This document shows positions 1 through 14,100 of a stretch of DNA of 64,000 nt, piece by piece. How positions within the stretch are numbered: position 1 is the first letter of the stretch; every line of letters begins with the position of its first letter. The DNA comes from Siniperca chuatsi (taxonomy: Eukaryota > Chordata > Actinopteri > Centrarchiformes > Sinipercidae). The notes below the pieces were generated by a model. The model had not been told where the DNA came from and searched no databases. It was given only the letters and a program-made list of their open reading frames with translations. The stretch is taken from positions 23,835,675 through 23,899,674 of the forward strand of contig NC_058046.1 in the NCBI RefSeq assembly GCF_020085105.1, in the 5' to 3' direction. Made by a program: the position numbers and the translations under genes.

Positions 1-24
1 ACATGGCATTTTGACTGTACACAC

Positions 25-2579
25 CAATTCCAGACACCATGCTCTCCATCTCCTGACGGTTTTTCAGGTACATTGGCCACACGTGTCCATCAAAGTAGCC
101 CGGAGGATCAGGAGGCGTGTACACCCTCGAACTGTCAATCAAAGACAGCAACAGAAGTCCAAACATGAAGAAGAAAACGTTTTCTCTTGCTTTTTGTTTA
201 CTGCAGCTCAAACATAAAAAAATGGAAACAGAATCCATTAAAAAAGGTAAAAAAGAAAAGATAGTATGCAAACAATGCCATTAAATAGATTATAAAATCT
301 GACACCTTCGTCTCCTCTTGCAGGCATCATAAGGTATTTCCATGAAGTATCTTTTGTCAAATAGCTCATTCAGAGGCCTGGAAAGGTAAAACATGATAAA
401 AAATATTAAAGAGCTACAGAATTATACCAAGATATAAGTTTTCATGTCATTAAATAAATCCTGCGGAACAGTTAGCTCTTATGGTAAGAGATAAACCACA
501 ACTGAATGCTTACTTTCCAAAAACAGCAACAAGTGAAGTGTGATGATTGTGTCTATTAATGTCTGCTATCATTTTTACAACCAATAACTTGGTTACAGCA
601 TGTATCATTTGACAGTGACGCTTTATTTTACAGGTCTGTAATTTCCTAATAATTTTGTACTAAATATGGGGAAAACAGAGACAATGTTAATTTATTTTAG
701 TTAAGTTAGTTGTGTTGAGTTTGTTTTGTTGATTTACAGATGAACCTCCTTGAAAGAAATGCTACATGTAAACCTAAATATTTAGTCATTATCGGTATTA
801 GTCGGTATATTTGAATACCGCTCGCCTCACCCTCCCCTTCCAAGTGTGTAGGAGAAACTACGGTGGCCGCGAAACTCGCAAAAAACGCGAGCTGCCCTGT
901 CTACAGCCAGTGTTTTGTTTGTCTTTTCTAGGCTGCTCTACAAACATGCCGGTGACACATGGCGACCTCTGTGGAAGAGGACCCTCTGTAGATAAAAACG
1001 GCTTATTCTGAGGTAACGAAAACACAATTCTTATTTTCAGGTGATTATACACTAATGAAAACATATAAATATTATATATTTATATATATATATTATATTT
1101 CTGCCAATAGCTTCTTCTAATTGTTACACACTGGATCTTTAATGATGGAAACTTTATTTTCCATGTATGTTGAACTGTATGCTTGTCAGTAAACAAACTT
1201 CACATTTTTGCATTTTCAGCTGATTAGCAACTACCTGGAATTAATGAATTGGAAGCCCAATTTCACACTGCACCAACTGCATTTTCTCTAAAATTAGTAT
1301 TTACATAGTAAGTTGTATAGTTCTTTCTTTGGAACTTAATAGAAAATGATGGGCCCGTAAAAAATAAAGTGTTAACAATTTTTAACATCTAATTTTAGAA
1401 TCAAACTCTCTTAAGATTTTATGTGCTGAAATGTCGTAGAAAAGGTTTCATTCTTAGTCATCTGGACACTGTTTTCAGAATCAAGATGTTTCGGCTCCCA
1501 TCCGGAAGTCATTCTCAATTGTGAAAGTGGTCTGGGAACGCAGAAATTTAAGCTAATCTGTGTTGCTTAGGCCCTGCCCTCAGGGAGGAGTCTTCCTGAG
1601 TGTCTGCTGTTTACCCTGCCTAGTTTCACCTGAAACGGACCTTCTTTTGTTTCCATGATGGCCCAGTAATCAGGCCTATCAGTCACAATGCTGAAATATA
1701 GTAACAGTAACTTCACTAAAGCCTCCCTTGTGTACCTGTAGTTGAAAATGAGGAAGCCCTCCACTATCAGCACAAACACCTCCTTATCGACTGATGGTGT
1801 TGTGTGCTCCGGGTTCAGCCCTCGCTGCCTCAGGAACGACTCAGGATCTCTTCGCCATGAGAGAACCTCGCTCATCATCGTGTCCATGTGGAGAGCATCA
1901 AGCACTTAAACAGAACACAATGAGAAGGATTTTCTTTACCCAATCAGAAAACTACATGTAAAAGTTGGATAAGTGATTAAACTTCAAGTAATTTATCAGC
2001 AAAATGCCATCTCAATGTCATTCTCTGGTTGAGGATTTTCTGCTTTTCTGTTTTTATAACTTTTTAATTTGAATATCTTTCCGACTGCGGATTGGATAGA
2101 TACAATGAAAATAATCATTAGTTGCAGCCCTACATTTTTTCAAATCGTTTGGATGTTTTGTTGTATTTACTCAGTTAACTATTTCTATATTTTCCATACA
2201 TTTTTATTTTATTTCCCAACATGAATGCTGTTTCAAAGACCTCTCCAAATTGCCAGGAGGACATTTGGTGGAGAAATCTTATACTGAAATCTTTCTTTTT
2301 GTCTTTCTTTCTTGGCCTAAAAGTAGTCAGTTTTAAATACATTGGAAATGGCCAATTAAATACCCACCATTTGCACATTTGTACAACCTCCCCAGGCTGC
2401 GAAAACTCCCAAACTCCCAGAAAAAATACTAAGGACATGACCATATTGTCCTTAATGGTAGCTACTCCCCTGCATATCATCCATCCATAAATCTAACCAC
2501 CATTTTCAGACTACAGCTGCACCGAAAATGTCTAGATGTGACCGTATTGTCTGCGTTTGGCTAGTTAGAAAAAAAATTC

Positions 2580-2635
<56 letters not shown>

Positions 2636-4241
2636 TAATTTTATTATTATTATTATTATTTAAAAAAACACAGTAGAATGGGTCCAGATATTCACAGTAT
2701 ATTGCTAATTGCTGTTTTTAGGGAGGATTTGTTTTCAAGTTCATAGGGCAGAATGGAATGAATGATTCAAGACTATCTTACTCATAACTGATCAGTTTTA
2801 ACAAATACGTTTACTCGTGATCTAATCTGTCTAAGCCTCTGTGACTTCAAGTAAATAAAGTGTCCTTACTGTCATATTGCTTAAACCCATTGCTGTCCAC
2901 TGGTACCACAGAATCATCCTGAAGAAAATAGCATCCACTGCGATCACTCAAGCTCTCAAATTTCCAGCATTACTGTGAAAAAGTAAAATGCAGTGATACG
3001 CTTTAAAGAAGGCCTCACAGTCTACCTTAAAATATGAGTCCTGTGCAATGATGCAGCTGTTGGGTATCTGCTTGTGTAGACTCCTTGAAAGAGTAGATTT
3101 TCCTCCATTGGTCATCCTGAAAGAAAAACAGAACAAGTCAGAAACGTTGAAGGTGCACAGATACCATTGAAATACCTACTTCTTTTACTCATCTGCTTCA
3201 CAGCTTCCTTGATGGAGATACCTCAAGTCAGCAACAACCTTTAACTTTTAAAGAGCAATTTAACAGCAGCTAAAAACCTTGTTTTTGCTGACCTCCTGTG
3301 GTTTAGGTCCTCACCTTGCTGCTGTGATGTAGAAGTTCACTCCATGTTGAGTCAGTACCAGAGCCTGACTGAGAAATCGGCCAATATTAGCTTATCGCAG
3401 ATATATCAGTGTTGGCGTATATGCCAGCCTTTATATAATAAGAAGAAATTGCTTACAGAAATGTTTATTTTTTAACTGTAAAATGTCCCGCTCAGAACAT
3501 ATTTTGGTTACAATTATTTAAATAAAACAAATTTAAAGGATCCTTATTAAAAATGTTTGTTTATGGTATTTCGGCCTCAAAAATCCAGTATCGATTGGGC
3601 TCTAATTGACAAGTTTTGCCACTTATCTACTGAATGTTCTGCATTTACAAACTATGAATGCAAGAAAACAATTCTGGCATTCATGTGTGTTTTACCAGCG
3701 TGTCTGTACAGTGAATTAATGTCAGAAAAAACAAAAACACGGACAATTTGATTTCTCTCTGACTCTCAGTACTCCATTACAGAGACACGTGATTTTTTTT
3801 CTCTGCAAAGCAACCAGCTCTTATCAGTCTTTGCTGCCACATGGTTGTCACATGCTGTATTGATCCCTGCTGCTTCCACTGCATTTATGTTACCCAGTAA
3901 TAGCGTGTAATTTAATATTATTAGGCTAATGCATTTTCTGGTGCCTTTCTGTGACCTGTTGTCTTGTCACTTACACAATAAACCACCAAGAAGCATTTCA
4001 GAATCTGAAACTGATTTGTGTGGTTAAATAAATGCTAGATGAAAAATAAAAATATTAAAATAAAATAAAAACCTTGATGTTGTGAAAAAACTTAAGCATG
4101 CAAAATCCTACATGAGGCAACATGACCCAAGGAGAACAAAAGTAGCCATGCATATACTTGCAAGGACGTCAACACAGCAACACATTGTTTACAATCCTAC
4201 CGATTTACTTACCCGCCAACTCCTACAACTAGTGTCTTCAT
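25..4241 (-). CDS. nmrk1: Nicotinamide riboside kinase 1, 3' end off the window
   Basis: The family phosphorylates nicotinamide riboside to NMN with ATP (cytosolic NAD+ salvage). Six minus-strand exons join in frame: 4241-4213, 3116-3026, 2918-2870, 1904-1736, 377-306 and 131-25, giving about 172 residues. The start is the ATG at 4241, reading MKTLVVGVGG. Exons 1 and 2 together form the P-loop (G-MTNG-GKS), followed by IIAQDSYFK, which carries the substrate-side acidic residue. Exon 4 gives FVLIVEGFLIFNY, exon 5 CKRRR (lid arginines), and exon 6 PPDPPGYFDGHVWPMYLK. Human NMRK1 has 199 residues, so roughly 27 C-terminal residues and the stop lie left of base 1. The exon 6 donor (GTGTGT at 24) is weak, so that end is less certain. 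I prefer NMRK1 to NMRK2 because of sequence and the head-to-head OSTF1 neighbour. The family call is firm. Confidence 0.93.
820..1141. repeat. Dispersed DNA-transposon-like repeat in nmrk1 intron
   Basis: This block lies in the nmrk1 intron between the exons at 306-377 and 1736-1904. It is much more GC-rich than the AT-rich intron around it. It ends in TTACACACTGGATCTTTAA (1123-1141), which looks like the terminus of a non-autonomous element widespread in fish. The left terminus is not clearly preserved. The family assignment is recollection, not a search. Confidence 0.5.
2584..2660. repeat. (AT)n and (TTA)n microsatellites
   Basis: An AT dinucleotide tract of about 44 bp (2584-2627) is followed closely by a short TTA trinucleotide run. 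It sits in an nmrk1 intron about 210 bp downstream, in transcript sense, of the exon at 2870-2918. Confidence 0.9.
3350..3440. repeat. Fragment of a dispersed repeat
   Basis: A stretch in the first nmrk1 intron reads GAAATCGGCCAATATTAGC then TTATCGCAGATATATC. It resembles a repetitive element seen in many fish genomes. Boundaries are unclear and no terminal repeats are visible. Confidence 0.3.
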
Positions 4242-5197
4242 TTCAGCTTCTCACTGCAAAGTTCTTGATATATAAAACTGGCAATAGCAAATTAATAACA
4301 GCTCATATTTAGATTTAATTCGTACACAGGAATATGTTGGTAGCTGGTGCTGCAACCACTCTGTACTCCATCACGCTTTTCCGCTATTGGACGCTCGTGA
4401 TTCGCTGATGGAGCTGCTACGTCATTCACGACCTGCTCATTGAGAAAAAAAAAGACAAACACTGAGAATATGAAATAAATAATATATTAAATTTAATACA
4501 GTGTAAAATAATACAAAATTATTATAATAAGGTAAATTAATGAACAAATTACAAAATAATAAATAAATATAAATAAAGTAAAATACATTGTGCAGAAAGT
4601 TCAGGGTTTACATACAAAAACATCGTCAAAACATTTTATAAAGTTAGGTAAAGTAAGTTATGTATACAATTATAATAGTAATAGAAATTAATTTATAAAA
4701 AATAAAATAAAGTAGAATAAAACTGATGTAAAATTAAGTATAATTAAATTAAATTCAAAATATGATAAAATACATTGGATAGAGTTTACATAAGAAACAT
4801 TAAAAAAACGTTAGGCTGTGTAAATTAAAATTTGTTTAAAAAACTGTAAGAGAAACAAATGAATAAATAATAAGTAATGTAAAATTTATAAAATTAAAAT
4901 AAAATACGTTATGGAGGGTTTACATGCAAAAAAAATCATCAATACATTAAGCAAGGTTAAGTAAAGTAAAATATCTCTCAGTTAAGCATTTCAGTACAGT
5001 GTAATTTAATGTCACAGACTATAATAACCGTGACACGTTTAGCTCTGCGCATGCGCAGCCGAACTTTTCCGCGTCCCCTGTAGTGCTACTGCACTTCCTC
5101 ATTGGTGGTGATAGCAAAGTGCTCCACAGTCTAGCGACGTTTCTGACTGAAATAACGCACAACGCGTTTCGTTTTATTTAATCTCTGAGCCTCGCAA
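4242..5197. promoter_or_regulatory. Shared bidirectional promoter region of nmrk1 and ostf1
   Basis: This 956-bp gap separates two divergent start codons and must hold both promoters and 5' UTRs. The middle (about 4440-5030) is strongly AT-rich; the flanks next to each gene are GC-richer. ATTGG at 4386-4390 (CCAAT on the minus strand) is about 145 bp upstream of the nmrk1 ATG. Another ATTGG at 5101-5105 and an NRF1-type palindrome lie about 100-150 bp upstream of the ostf1 ATG. No TATA box is placed convincingly. Transcription starts are inferred, not seen. Confidence 0.7.
5046..5057. promoter_or_regulatory. NRF1-type palindrome upstream of ostf1
   Basis: TGCGCATGCGCA is a perfect 12-bp palindrome matching the known NRF1 consensus, a hallmark of CpG-rich housekeeping promoters. 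It lies 140 bp upstream of the ostf1 ATG. Binding is inferred from sequence only. Confidence 0.6.
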
Positions 5198-8100
5198 ATG
5201 TCGAAGCCTCCTCCCAAGCCGGCCAAGCCAGGTAAGACTATCGCTATGAAGATTTGTTGTTTAAACTTCAGCTGTGTCTCTTGCGAGGACAACACACCTT
5301 GTGGGCGATGTAAGCTTAATGGGCGGGCGGTGAACATTTCAGAGTTAGTGAAACTGTGAATCTGTGAAACTTTCATCACCCAGTGGAAGGAAAACCCATA
5401 AACTCTGATTAATAACAATATCCAGTATTACTGACTGGACCAGGGCTACAGTGGAGTTGGTAGAAGTGCCTTCACTGCTGATTGACAGGGGGATCCAGCT
5501 CTCAGAAGCAGGCCTCCACAACTTCCCTATTGCCATCACTCATGCAAGAGTGCTGTCATCCAGTGGCTTTTTAGGTCGTAAGTTAAGAGGTGATGATGAG
5601 TTTATATGGTCAATGACATCAGTCTTACTTCCTGCAAGCTCAGTCTGTGTTGCTATTCTGGTAACGCCATCCCAGAGATAGCAAACGTGTCTGTTACTCA
5701 CATAAAAAACTGTTAACGTGAATTCATGGCACATGTCGTTTTTGTGCATATCATGGTTTTTCAAATGTGAATAAATAACATTTAGCTTGTGAAAACTGTA
5801 CTCTCCTATAGATTGTGACTGGGCAACAGGTGTCACAAGTAATGGCAGGTGTAATACACACACCCACACACATCCTTCTTGTCTGTGTTCAAAACTATAA
5901 CTGTGACTTCTGCCTCCAGAGGACTTGTAACACTTAAAATTTCTGTTTTTCTAACAAAAGGTACAATGTTTTCACTAATTTGGCCTAGAAATGTAGTACT
6001 TTTTCTAATGTAGTAAAATAGAAATTTTAAAGTGAGTCCTTAGGGGGCAGAAGTCACTGTTTATTAGGTACACCCTTTAAACATAATGTAGTCTATTACA
6101 GCAGCCCTGCAATAGATTATAACCATTAATGAAGATTATAATGTTCAGTTTTTGTTGAAACTGTTTTAGAGAGGTGTTGATTCAACTCGCAGTGCTGCTA
6201 CACTGTATTATGTTATACTGAGAGGTGTTTCAAATATCTAGTCTACCCTCATTGATATACACATGAGATGGACAAAATATTAGAAACACCTTTCAGTATA
6301 ACGCAACAGCCTCCAAAATGACTGTAGAGCTGAATCAACACAGTTTCAATAGAAACTGAACTTTATAACCTTCATGATGAACCTAATAAACTTGCAGCTG
6401 AGTGTATTTCTGTGCAGCAGAGGTTGCCACAGGTAAAAGCTGTTAGCACATGATGTCGGAGAGCAACTTAAAGAATCTTAAAATGTATGTCTATTAAAAA
6501 AAACATGCAGACGTCTGTGTGTCGTATTTTGCCTGCTATAGTTGTGAAAGCGGATCACAAAACTCGGAACGATGGACGCATCTTTATCATTCGTACTCTT
6601 TGTGGTTATTCTTGAGTCCGCTCCATGACGCCTCACCTGGTTGTGACGGCAGGTGAGATCGTCTGTCGTCTGGTTGATGTGCTGTGGGAAAGCCTTCGGG
6701 CTTATTTGGCCTCACATAGTCCCGGCTGATGTAGCTTTATCGATGCAGTAATTCACACAGAGACACAAAATTGTGAGAATATATATATTTATGCTGTATG
6801 TGGTGGCAGTTCTTTAACTGAAGGCCGCTGGTTCAAACCTCCATGTTAGATGGTTTTGGTCCTTCTAAAGTAATTTTGAATTAATCTGTCGTGGTTTCAA
6901 GACTGCTGATCTGTAACTTTCCCTCTGATGGATATTTTGAGGAACAAAAGCGAAAAGCAGAATTTCTCCACAAAAATCTTTTTTTTTTTTTTTTTTTTTT
7001 CTTCCAGTGGGTGCTTGAAGAGATCTTTAACATTACACATGTGCTGTGCTAACGTTTAATGCATGGCCACATACACCCTCAGCAATGTTCTACAGGCTTC
7101 TGAGTTGACATCTTTTTGTGCTCCCTTCTTGGTACTTTACAGGAAGAAAATGTTTCAGTTTTTTAACCAGGAATTTAGAGGGCAAACTGAGTAGCCACCA
7201 AGATCAGACACGTTTTTTTGTGGTGGGGCAAGACTAGAGCTGTGGGAGTTGCTTTTGTAATAAAATAACACAGCTGGAAATCATCAAAAACCCACAAGCA
7301 AATTAAATATACTGACACTGTTTTGCTCACATTGAGATTTAATCTTACTTTTATTATTTTTTAGATATAATAAGTCCTTGTATGTGCCCGAGGCTTTAAA
7401 ATGCAGAGAGAACTGGACTAGTTGGCACAGGCTTTTGTGTGTTTTAAGCGACATGACTGGGCCTGCAGAGTAGACGTGCTTGCTGTGTTGAACAGAGCTG
7501 GGCTTGTGCAGCAGCTCAGCCCCTCTCATTCTGAAACACTGAGACAGTGTGTTAGCTAAATAGAAACCCTGAGTAACGGCTGAGGGGAGTTACAAACCGT
7601 CCAACATTCAGACCTGTTAGCTAAAGCAGTCAGCAGACAGAGAAGACGCTCGCCCAGCCTTATGTGTCCAGAATCACATGCATTTAACATATTACAAGTA
7701 AATATATCAGCATAAGTCTTTAAAGTAGCTCTTCTTGAGTCTTTATTACACTTTGTTCAAATTCTGGCTTGTGAGGATCATTCATTTTTTAACATGTTAG
7801 TCTATTTATTGTTTAACAGGGAAAATGCAGATTAGCATTGTTACATAGGAAGAAGTAATGCAACAGATATAGTGGTAGTAATAATAATAATAATAATAAT
7901 TAATAATAATTAATAATCTTGTATAGCACCTTTTTTAACAAAGTTACAAGGTACTGCACAAGTGAAAGCAAATAATAATATAGCGTTTATCTGAAGCTAA
8001 TTTGCATCCTTCATCACTGGTTTGACTTTAAAAAAAATTTAATCAAAACAACTCAATGAACAAATAAATAAATAAAACAAATTCGGGATAAAAACCACAG

Positions 8101-11100
8101 AAGTGATAAAACAGGCTGTTAAGTTATTGACACTTATCCAATAAGGGCGTATACAACAAAACAAATCTTTGCAAGGGAAGTCTTCGTGAAGCACTGAGTG
8201 ATATTTAACTACAAATCTGATGCAAATCAGAAAAATTTCTTCACATTTGCAGTAGTGCTGCTGAACAAAATTAACTAAAATCTACAACTGGTACTTTGGC
8301 TTTCAGTGTAACCAGCTCATTAGTCTGTATAGTAAACTTTGTGTGTACGTAGTAAATATACAGTACAACATAGTGTACGTACTTCAGGCATTGTTTAGTC
8401 CCAGAAATCAATAGCTGGTAGAAATTTGTATAATATAAATAAATGTGAAATTATGTCACTGTTTCTTTAAGCTCTTTTGGTCTTCATGAGCTCGTTCAGC
8501 TGTCAGTTAAGGCCACAACCACTCTGGTAGCATTCCAGCAGCAGAGCTAACGCCAGGCTCGACAGCGAGCCGTCACAGGCCCCCAGGGCAGCTACCTCAG
8601 GGCTGCACACTCAAGGACCAGCTATGTGGGTTTTTTTGTAAACACTGTTTATTAGTATTCCTTTACCAGTACAGATGACAAGGACAGTGTTTCCCCACTT
8701 CCCCAGACCCATCCCAATAGCACAAAAACAAAACATTACACCAACAATAACATATAGCTAACAAAAGAAAGCAACAACACAGTAGTACCAAAATAAATGT
8801 ACAAAGAAAAAGAAAAATGAATTAAAAATACATAAAAATCTCGTGTGTATGTATATTCTCAAGTGCAATGTGCTCTGTTCACCACCCTTATGCATACAGG
8901 GATGAACTTGCCACAAAGGGTCTACAAATATTTCATCTAACATACAATCTATGTGTTTTCTCTTCATTAGGCCAAGTCAAGGTGTTCAGAGCATTGTTCA
9001 ACTTTGACCCCAGAACGGTATGAGCTTGTTTTTTGTTGGTGATTGTTGATGGATTGTTTTTCTAATGTTTGATGATTGTTGAAGACCATTTGTTGAGTCC
9101 TTTTTTAACAATAATTTTCATTATCGATTCGTCTGACGATTAATTAATTTGATTAATTTGACATAAACGACTGTAGACTCTCATCTGCGAGCATTTCAGT
9201 TTAAATTGCTTTACAGAATTCTAGCCACAAAACAACTGTTAAATCTACAGGGTCCTGTACAGTCTCCAATGTGCAGATTTTGTAACGATGGTGTAGAATA
9301 GTTAAATCAGCCATTTTGGTACTGCCCTCCAGTGGCACTGTTCTGGACCAAAATTCAAATATGGCTAAAAGATTTTAATAAAAAAATCGGACATGCATAC
9401 TGTACTTACGAATGATTTAAAATGTGTAAACCTGATGGTTGTGAGCGTGATCATCTTCCGTTTAAAATATTTATTTTCACAACACAATATTTATTTTCAT
9501 AACACAAACCTGGAGAACCACTTTCAAATTGAACTAGTTAAACCTGTCACATTACAGTGGAAATATTAATTGCTCAAACTAATGACAAGTATAAGAAAAA
9601 TGCTGCCAGATGGGGAAACACTGAGATTAGCAGACGGGTGGTGATAAATGGAAGAAATCAACTGAACAAATTGCCATAATAGGATGTACTTTGGTGGAGG
9701 CTTGCCCTTCTCCTCTTCATTATTACTGAAGCATACATTTTAATCATTTTTAAATGGTTAAAAATTGAGAGAATTTTTTAAAAAGTAATTGTAATAAAGA
9801 GTAAAAACAATACTGCAAATTCTTTCCGACTAATCCATTTAGTCTGTCAAATTTAAAAAATTACAGATCACACTTTCTCAGAGCCCAAGCTCATGTCTTC
9901 AAATAGCTTGTTTTGTCCGATCAACTATCCAAAACCTAAAAATATTTAATTAACTATCATTAATTATCAAATCGTTAATTAATTATCAAAATAGATACAT
10001 ACATTTTCTGTGGCTTGACTTCATTTCAGATAAAACGGCTGAAATGCAGGTGAAAATAAAAATTCCTTACCCACCAAACTTTGTCATTAATCCCTCTTTT
10101 ATGTCCTCCATGAACAATTAAAGTTTAAAATTAAAAATCAGCGGCCACGATTGTTTCACTTGGTAGTGAAAAAAGGGGAAGATTGGGGGGAAGAAATGTA
10201 ACACAAAAGTCAAGTCTTGTGGTCAGAATACTGTGAAGGCATGAAACCTCCTGAGCCACTGTGACTAATAAGTAAATGGACTGTACTTGTATAGCGCCTT
10301 TCTAGTCTTCCGACCACTCAAAGCGCTTCACATTCACCCACATTCATACACTGATGGCAGGTGCCAACTGCTCATCAGTTCACTCTATCTAATCATTCAC
10401 ACACCGAAAGCACTGCAAACCACTGACCTTCCGATTGGTTCCACAGCCGCTGGAGTAACATTGTCTTATTTATTTATTTTTTAGCCAGACGAGCTGTACT
10501 TTGAAGAAGGAGACTTCTTGTACATCTCTGACACTGTAAGTAAAACCTAAGCAGCCGTCTTCCTCTTCCAAGTCCTCATGTCCTATTTCCATTTGAATCT
10601 GAATTTGCACTTCTTCTTCCTCTTTATTTGGCATCTTAGTGTTGCACTCTTTGTATTTTGAGTCTCCTTTTTGCAGAAATTTTCCGCCTTTAGCCAGTCT
10701 TTTCTCCCTGTACTTTCAGTTTTTAAGTTTTGAGTTGCTCTCAGTGTTCTTACACACAGAACAATTTACAAAAAGATAGAAATAGACACAGCTAAAAACA
10801 AGGACAACAAAGCTGAACAAAGATAGGTAAAACTAAACAGAACTATTATGTACATACAGATGTAGAGGTTAAAATAGGTGTAGAATATAAATTTAACAGC
10901 ATAAATGTATGTAAAAAGCAACAATGATCAACAACATACAATGTCTATATACAAGTCAAGTGTTCTGTAGATAATAAACAAATACAAATAGTGCAATATT
11001 GAATGGGTAAAGTAAATGATTATATACATGAAGTGGGTGGCTATGTACAGGATAAGCATGTATACATGTCTGTATACAGCGTGCATTATTTATAGATGCA

Positions 11101-14100
11101 TGATGTGTACATGTTAAAGCACAGTGTGTATTTTAAACTGTAAATATACTATAATTTATCATTTGTAGGAAAGTGGATGTTTTAGTTGTTTTGGTGAACA
11201 GTGCTCTGTAGCGCCTACCAGAGGGGAGGCGTTCTCCCTCTTCATTTCATTACTATTTTCCTTGCATTCAGTTTTTCTTCACTTTGTCCTGTTTGTCTCT
11301 ACTCATTTGCTTCTGTGATTTTTTTTTTTAAAAAAAAAAAAAAAAACATTTTTGCATTACTATTATCCCCAGAGTGACACTAATTGGTGGAAGGGGACAT
11401 GCAGGGGAAGGACAGGACTAATTCCAAGTAACTATGGTGAGTAGACAACTTTGAATTTCATTACATGCATGTGGTGACCAAAATATTACTTAATACAGAC
11501 CTTTGTCTCTTGTCGTTGTCCCTTATCAGTGATGCGCTAATGGTTTTGTTTTGTTCTGTTTTGTTTTAGTGGCTGAGCAGGCAGAGTCTATTGACAATCC
11601 AATGCACGAAGCAGCCAAACGAGGTGCGACCACTATCTATCTGTTTTTTATTTATTTATTTATTTTGTGACATGTCTATTTTTCTTTGCAGCAATTCCTT
11701 CAATCCAAGACTATTCTCCTCTTCTGGAGGCAATAAAAGCAACCTTGACCTTCATAACGTCTTTTTCTGTTTCTGCCGAGGAGCTGTTACTCCGCATCAT
11801 TAGTAACCTTCTCCATTAAACTCTGTGTGTGCTTTGTGTGTATGTGCACATACCGGTATTTGTGTACATAAACAGGCAATCTAAGCTGGCTGAGGGAATG
11901 TGTGGAGAACAAGGTTGGAATCAACGGGCTGGATAAGGCTGGAAACACTGCCCTCTACTGGGGATGCCACGGAGGACATAAAGGTAACAATAATTGTGGT
12001 GTATAAAACGCGTTAAGATTTACTTTTTGATATGGACATTGCATGGATTAAGGTCACAAAAATGGCAGCTCTTTCAACAAACACACTGAATTTTCAGACT
12101 GGCAGCGGTGATGTTTGGATTTATCGACATTTTGGTTTGACAGACAGTACTCTGTTGAGGCAGTGACTGAATGTAATTTCATAAATCTTAAAATTGTGAC
12201 ACACAAGCAGATTTGTTTTACATAAGAAGTAAATTACACAAAACCAGGAACTTGATCTATGAGAGTGTTCCAGTTCTTCTGTTTTCCTCTGTTGTTCCGG
12301 CATGATTGTTATGCGATACACTTTGTTCTTCACTTAATCCGTTACTCAAAGTTCTCTTTTTGTTTTTCGGTATCAGATGTGGTGGAGGTGTTGCTAAGCC
12401 AGCCCAATGTGGAGCTCAACCAGCAGGTGAGAAAACTCCTTCAGACAAGAAAGATGACTAATGGGTAAAAGATGGCGGTAGCTGATTTCCCAGCCCATAT
12501 CATATCACAAGATTTGCAGAGAATGGGAAGTGTCAACAACTACAAGGCCTCATGATGGCATACAATCACCCTGTTGAATTTAATACACATTCCCTACCAA
12601 GTGATCTACAGTCTGAATTGTGGAGAGAAGCAAATGAAAGAAGATTTTCTCCAGTAGGGTTAAATATCTACATCAGTAAAAGAAAAACCTGAATAAATCA
12701 GTGGAGAAACATTACGAATGCAGACGCATCTATACAGGGCACACAATGGTTTGATGACCACCATCATCAAAACACCAAAAGAAGGAATATGTTTTAGAAA
12801 AATGGTGCTGATCCCTCCAGTAGAGTTTCAGAGACTTGGAGAATCTATGCCACCATCTGTATTTCTTGCATGTTGAACACTGGATTGGTAAAGCATTTAT
12901 AGCTTTAGTGTGTCAGATGGTAATAATGCCACTCAGCTGACGTTCTTGTTGGAACTACCTGAATATCTGACAATGCAGGTGTTTCCAAGCAAACTTCAGT
13001 GTGTTTTTTTTTTTAGGAGTGAGAATATAATAGGAAAAAAACATTAATTTGTGTAAGGAGACTAATGTTATAATGCATGTGATAGACAGTTTGTCATGCT
13101 AGGAATACATGGCATAGTAAAATAAACACACAGGGAAACAAACTGCAGTCTGGACTCATATCCATCTATTTCAGGAAGACGTATAAACCCAAAGAGGGTA
13201 TATGATGATATAGACAGGTGAATCCTATTCAGCTGAAGTTACAGGGACCAGAATCAGATTTGCTTTTCCAATCTTGAAGGATGACATGCTACTGAAACTC
13301 TGTCCAACAAACAAGCTGTTAGTGTTTAGATGTGCCTTTGTGACAATGTGAAACAAACTTAATACAAAAAATCAACAACGTAAAGTTTTATAACTGTGGT
13401 TTGGGTCACAAGTTGGGGTCACACATCTTAGTTTAATGATGTCAAAGTTAATGCTTGTCAGGGTGTTTGTCAGTGATGATGATGTTTTGTGTTTCAGAAT
13501 AAACTTGGGGACACCGCTCTGCACGCTGCTGCCTGGAAGGGTTATTCTGACATTGTGGAAATGTTGCTGAGCAAGGGTGAGTATGTAAAGACGTCTTTTT
13601 TATAAAAAGAAGTTGGCCAGCAGGTCCTCTTCTGTATTTGGATGGATATCGAAACAGAACAGGGAAAACACAGAAAGAAAGCTCTAGAAAGATTTGATCA
13701 AACCCTAATATATGAATGTGTGGTTCCAGATTGAGGAAACAATAACCAGAATATCTTCACATGCACATTGTGTCTTTCTGTATGTAGTTTCTAGTTTTCT
13801 ATTGTGAGTATGTTTGTTTCAGATCCGAGGACAGACATTAGGAACAATGAGAATAAGCTGGCTCTGGAGATGGCTACCAACGCCCAGTGTGCTTCACTTC
13901 TCAAAAGGAAACAGGGAAGCAGTAAGTACAGCTGCCACTAGGGAGCAGCGTTGCAGCACTCGCACATGCAGTATGACCAGGACAGGCCACACACCCACAC
14001 AGGGAACAGAATAATGTGCTTTTTTGCTGAGTTCTCAGCTGTGGTTGAGTGTCAGTGGAAGGAGATTGTTCAGCAAGTTTAGACAATCCAACTTGAGATC

